A DNA stretch of 64,000 nucleotides from Candidatus Gastranaerophilales bacterium (GTDB taxonomy: Bacteria; Cyanobacteriota; Vampirovibrionia; Gastranaerophilales; Gastranaerophilaceae), in the NCBI GenBank assembly GCA_910586855.1, contig CAJUJH010000001.1, forward strand, positions 637,312 through 701,311, read 5' to 3'. The notes below the pieces were generated by a model, which saw only the letters and a program-made list of their open reading frames with translations, was not told where the DNA came from and ran no database searches. Position 1 is the stretch's first letter. The number at the start of each line of letters is the position of its first letter. Below are positions 62,783 through 64,000 of this stretch, piece after piece. The position numbers were made by a program, and so were the translations under genes.

Positions 62783-64000
62783 TCAGCCTCTAAACATATT
62801 TTTCTTAAAAACTTCATCCTTTAAAATAGGATAATCATCTATATCATGCTCTTTTACAAATTTAAAAGCCAATTCCCTTGCCTGCTCGAGTATTTTAACA
62901 TCGTTAACTAAATCTGCGAGCCCAAAATCAGCTATACCGCTCTGTCTTGTTCCTAAAAATTCCCCGGGACCCCTGATTTCAAGGTCTTTTTGGGCAACCA
63001 CAAAACCGTTATTTGTCTGTGTTAAAACAGAAAGTTTGTCTTTAGTTTGTTTTGAAGCAGTTTGTGCTATAAGTATGCAGTATGATTGCTTATCAGACCT
63101 GCCGACACGTCCTCTTAGCTGATGCAGCTGGCTTAATCCGAAGCGCTCGGCGTTTTCTATCATAATGACCGTGGCGTTTGGTACATCCACACCTACTTCT
63201 ACAACAGTTGTAGAAACCAAGATATCATATTTTCCGGCTTTAAATTCATTCATTACCTTTTCTTTTTCTTCATTTGGCATCTTTCCGTGCAATAAACCTA
63301 TTTTAAAGCTCTGGAAAACCTCGTTTTGCAGTCTGATGGCTTCCTGCGTAGCATTTTTGGCACTTATTGCTTCACTTTCATCAATGAGAGGGTATACAAT
63401 ATACGCCTGATGTCCGTATAAAACCTGCTCTCTTATTAAAGAATAGGCTTCTTTTCTGCCTGCTGCCCCTGAAAGTGTAGTCTTTACAGGCAGTCTGCCT
63501 TTTGGAAGTTCATCAATCGTTGTAACATCTAAATCCCCATGTACTGTGAGCGCCAGTGTTCTTGGAATAGGAGTTGCAGTCATAGTAAGCATTTGAGGTG
63601 CCTTACCTTTTAAAAGCAGTTTAGAGCGCTGTTTTACGCCAAATCTGTGCTGTTCATCCACAACAACTGCCCCAAGATTATTAAATTCCACCCCGTCTTG
63701 AATAAGGGCGTGAGTACCTACTGCAATATGCGTTTGCCCGTTTTTTAAAGACATATTCATCTCGCGGCGCAATTTACTTGTGTTTTTTCCTAAAAATAAG
63801 CCTATAGAAAGGTTTAAGGGGGTCAGCCACTCAATAAAATTCTTATAATGCTGTGTTGCAAGAATCTCTGTCGGTGCCATAATTGCCCCCTGGCAGCCAT
63901 TTTCAACTGCGCATAAAAGCATAATACAAGCTACAACAGTTTTTCCGCTGCCCACATGCCCTTGAAGCAGTCTTTGCATTGGTTCTTTTTTGTTTAAATC
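62783..64000 (-). CDS. recG: ATP-dependent DNA helicase RecG (5' part outside window)
   Basis: The gene runs off the right edge. The visible 405 residues include PMQRLLQGHVGSGKTVVA (Walker A), APTEILATQHY, VVVDEQHRFGVKQR (DEQH box), TMTATPIPRTLA, and the C-terminal helicase domain with QLRGRVGRSDKQSYC, ending in FLGTRQSGIADFGLADL. RecG drives branch migration and fork reversal. The C-terminus is complete. Confidence 0.96.
   Translation of the reverse strand, partial: DLNKKEPMQRLLQGHVGSGKTVVACIMLLCAVENGCQGAIMAPTEILATQHYKNFIEWLTPLNLSIGLFLGKNTSKLRREMNMSLKNGQTHIAVGTHALIQDGVEFNNLGAVVVDEQHRFGVKQRSKLLLKGKAPQMLTMTATPIPRTLALTVHGDLDVTTIDELPKGRLPVKTTLSGAAGRKEAYSLIREQVLYGHQAYIVYPLIDESEAISAKNATQEAIRLQNEVFQSFKIGLLHGKMPNEEKEKVMNEFKAGKYDILVSTTVVEVGVDVPNATVIMIENAERFGLSQLHQLRGRVGRSDKQSYCILIAQTASKQTKDKLSVLTQTNNGFVVAQKDLEIRGPGEFLGTRQSGIADFGLADLVNDVKILEQARELAFKFVKEHDIDDYPILKDEVFKKNMFRG

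Noticed and set aside
1..64000. CRISPR arrays, insertion sequences, prophage or integrative elements
   Set aside because: No regularly spaced repeats, transposase, integrase, or phage structural genes were seen; the window reads as stable chromosomal backbone with scattered accessory genes.

Overview
The window is low-GC, gene-dense bacterial chromosome with no rRNA, tRNA, insertion sequence or CRISPR array. Several features point to a non-photosynthetic relative of Cyanobacteria, most likely a gut Melainabacteria/Gastranaerophilales-type organism. These are a DUF3326 protein (a family known mainly from cyanobacteria and plastid lineages), a threonyl-tRNA synthetase that begins at its editing domain without the TGS domain, a long NusB opening MQARRASRELAL, and many short lineage-specific proteins with an N-terminal F-x-G motif. 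The placement is an inference from protein character; no phylogeny was run.

Layout. 1-9.4 kb: aminotransferase tail, tsaD, hup, an SDR, a DUF1015 protein, a GH13 debranching enzyme, an M20 peptidase and an EamA exporter. 9.4-12 kb (minus): membrane-anchored metzincin-like protease, BioY, RimI, SpeD. 12.2-19.6 kb: response regulator and S41 protease, then unknown proteins, a Y-family polymerase and pheT. 19.8-25.5 kb: PFL/ACT/deoC/dehydrogenase operon, flanked on both sides by small hydrophobic-peptide loci that look like type I toxin-antitoxin modules. 25.9-35.1 kb: thrS, an ADP-ribosyltransferase-like protein, ROK kinase, holA-holB-DUF3326-pseudopilin, cobO. 35.6-43.8 kb: GIY-YIG/dus/TPR operon, bioG-bioC, a sigma factor, a probable sRNA and a large unknown protein. 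43.9-53.1 kb: ribH, envelope proteins, rseP, a kinase-like protein, rpsU, yajQ, nadK, recN. 53.2-64 kb: unknown proteins, ftsY-nusB, glycosyltransferase, glyS, a TonB-C-like membrane protein and truncated recG.

Main novelty. (1) At least seven otherwise unrelated proteins share a short motif of the form hydrophobic-x-F-x-G in their first ~46 residues, after a polar, signal-peptide-free leader. Two proteins in the group, one with only a weak motif, resemble effector catalytic folds (an aminoglycoside-phosphotransferase/kinase-like fold and an ADP-ribosyltransferase-like fold). Another is interrupted by an 11-G tract that puts the rest of the gene out of frame, as in a phase-variable locus. This looks like a common targeting or sorting tag on an effector-like repertoire. 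(2) Two peptide loci show converging promoters, a short transmembrane peptide, an overlapping antisense RNA and direct repeats giving 5'-end complementarity, as in Fst/RNAII-type systems.
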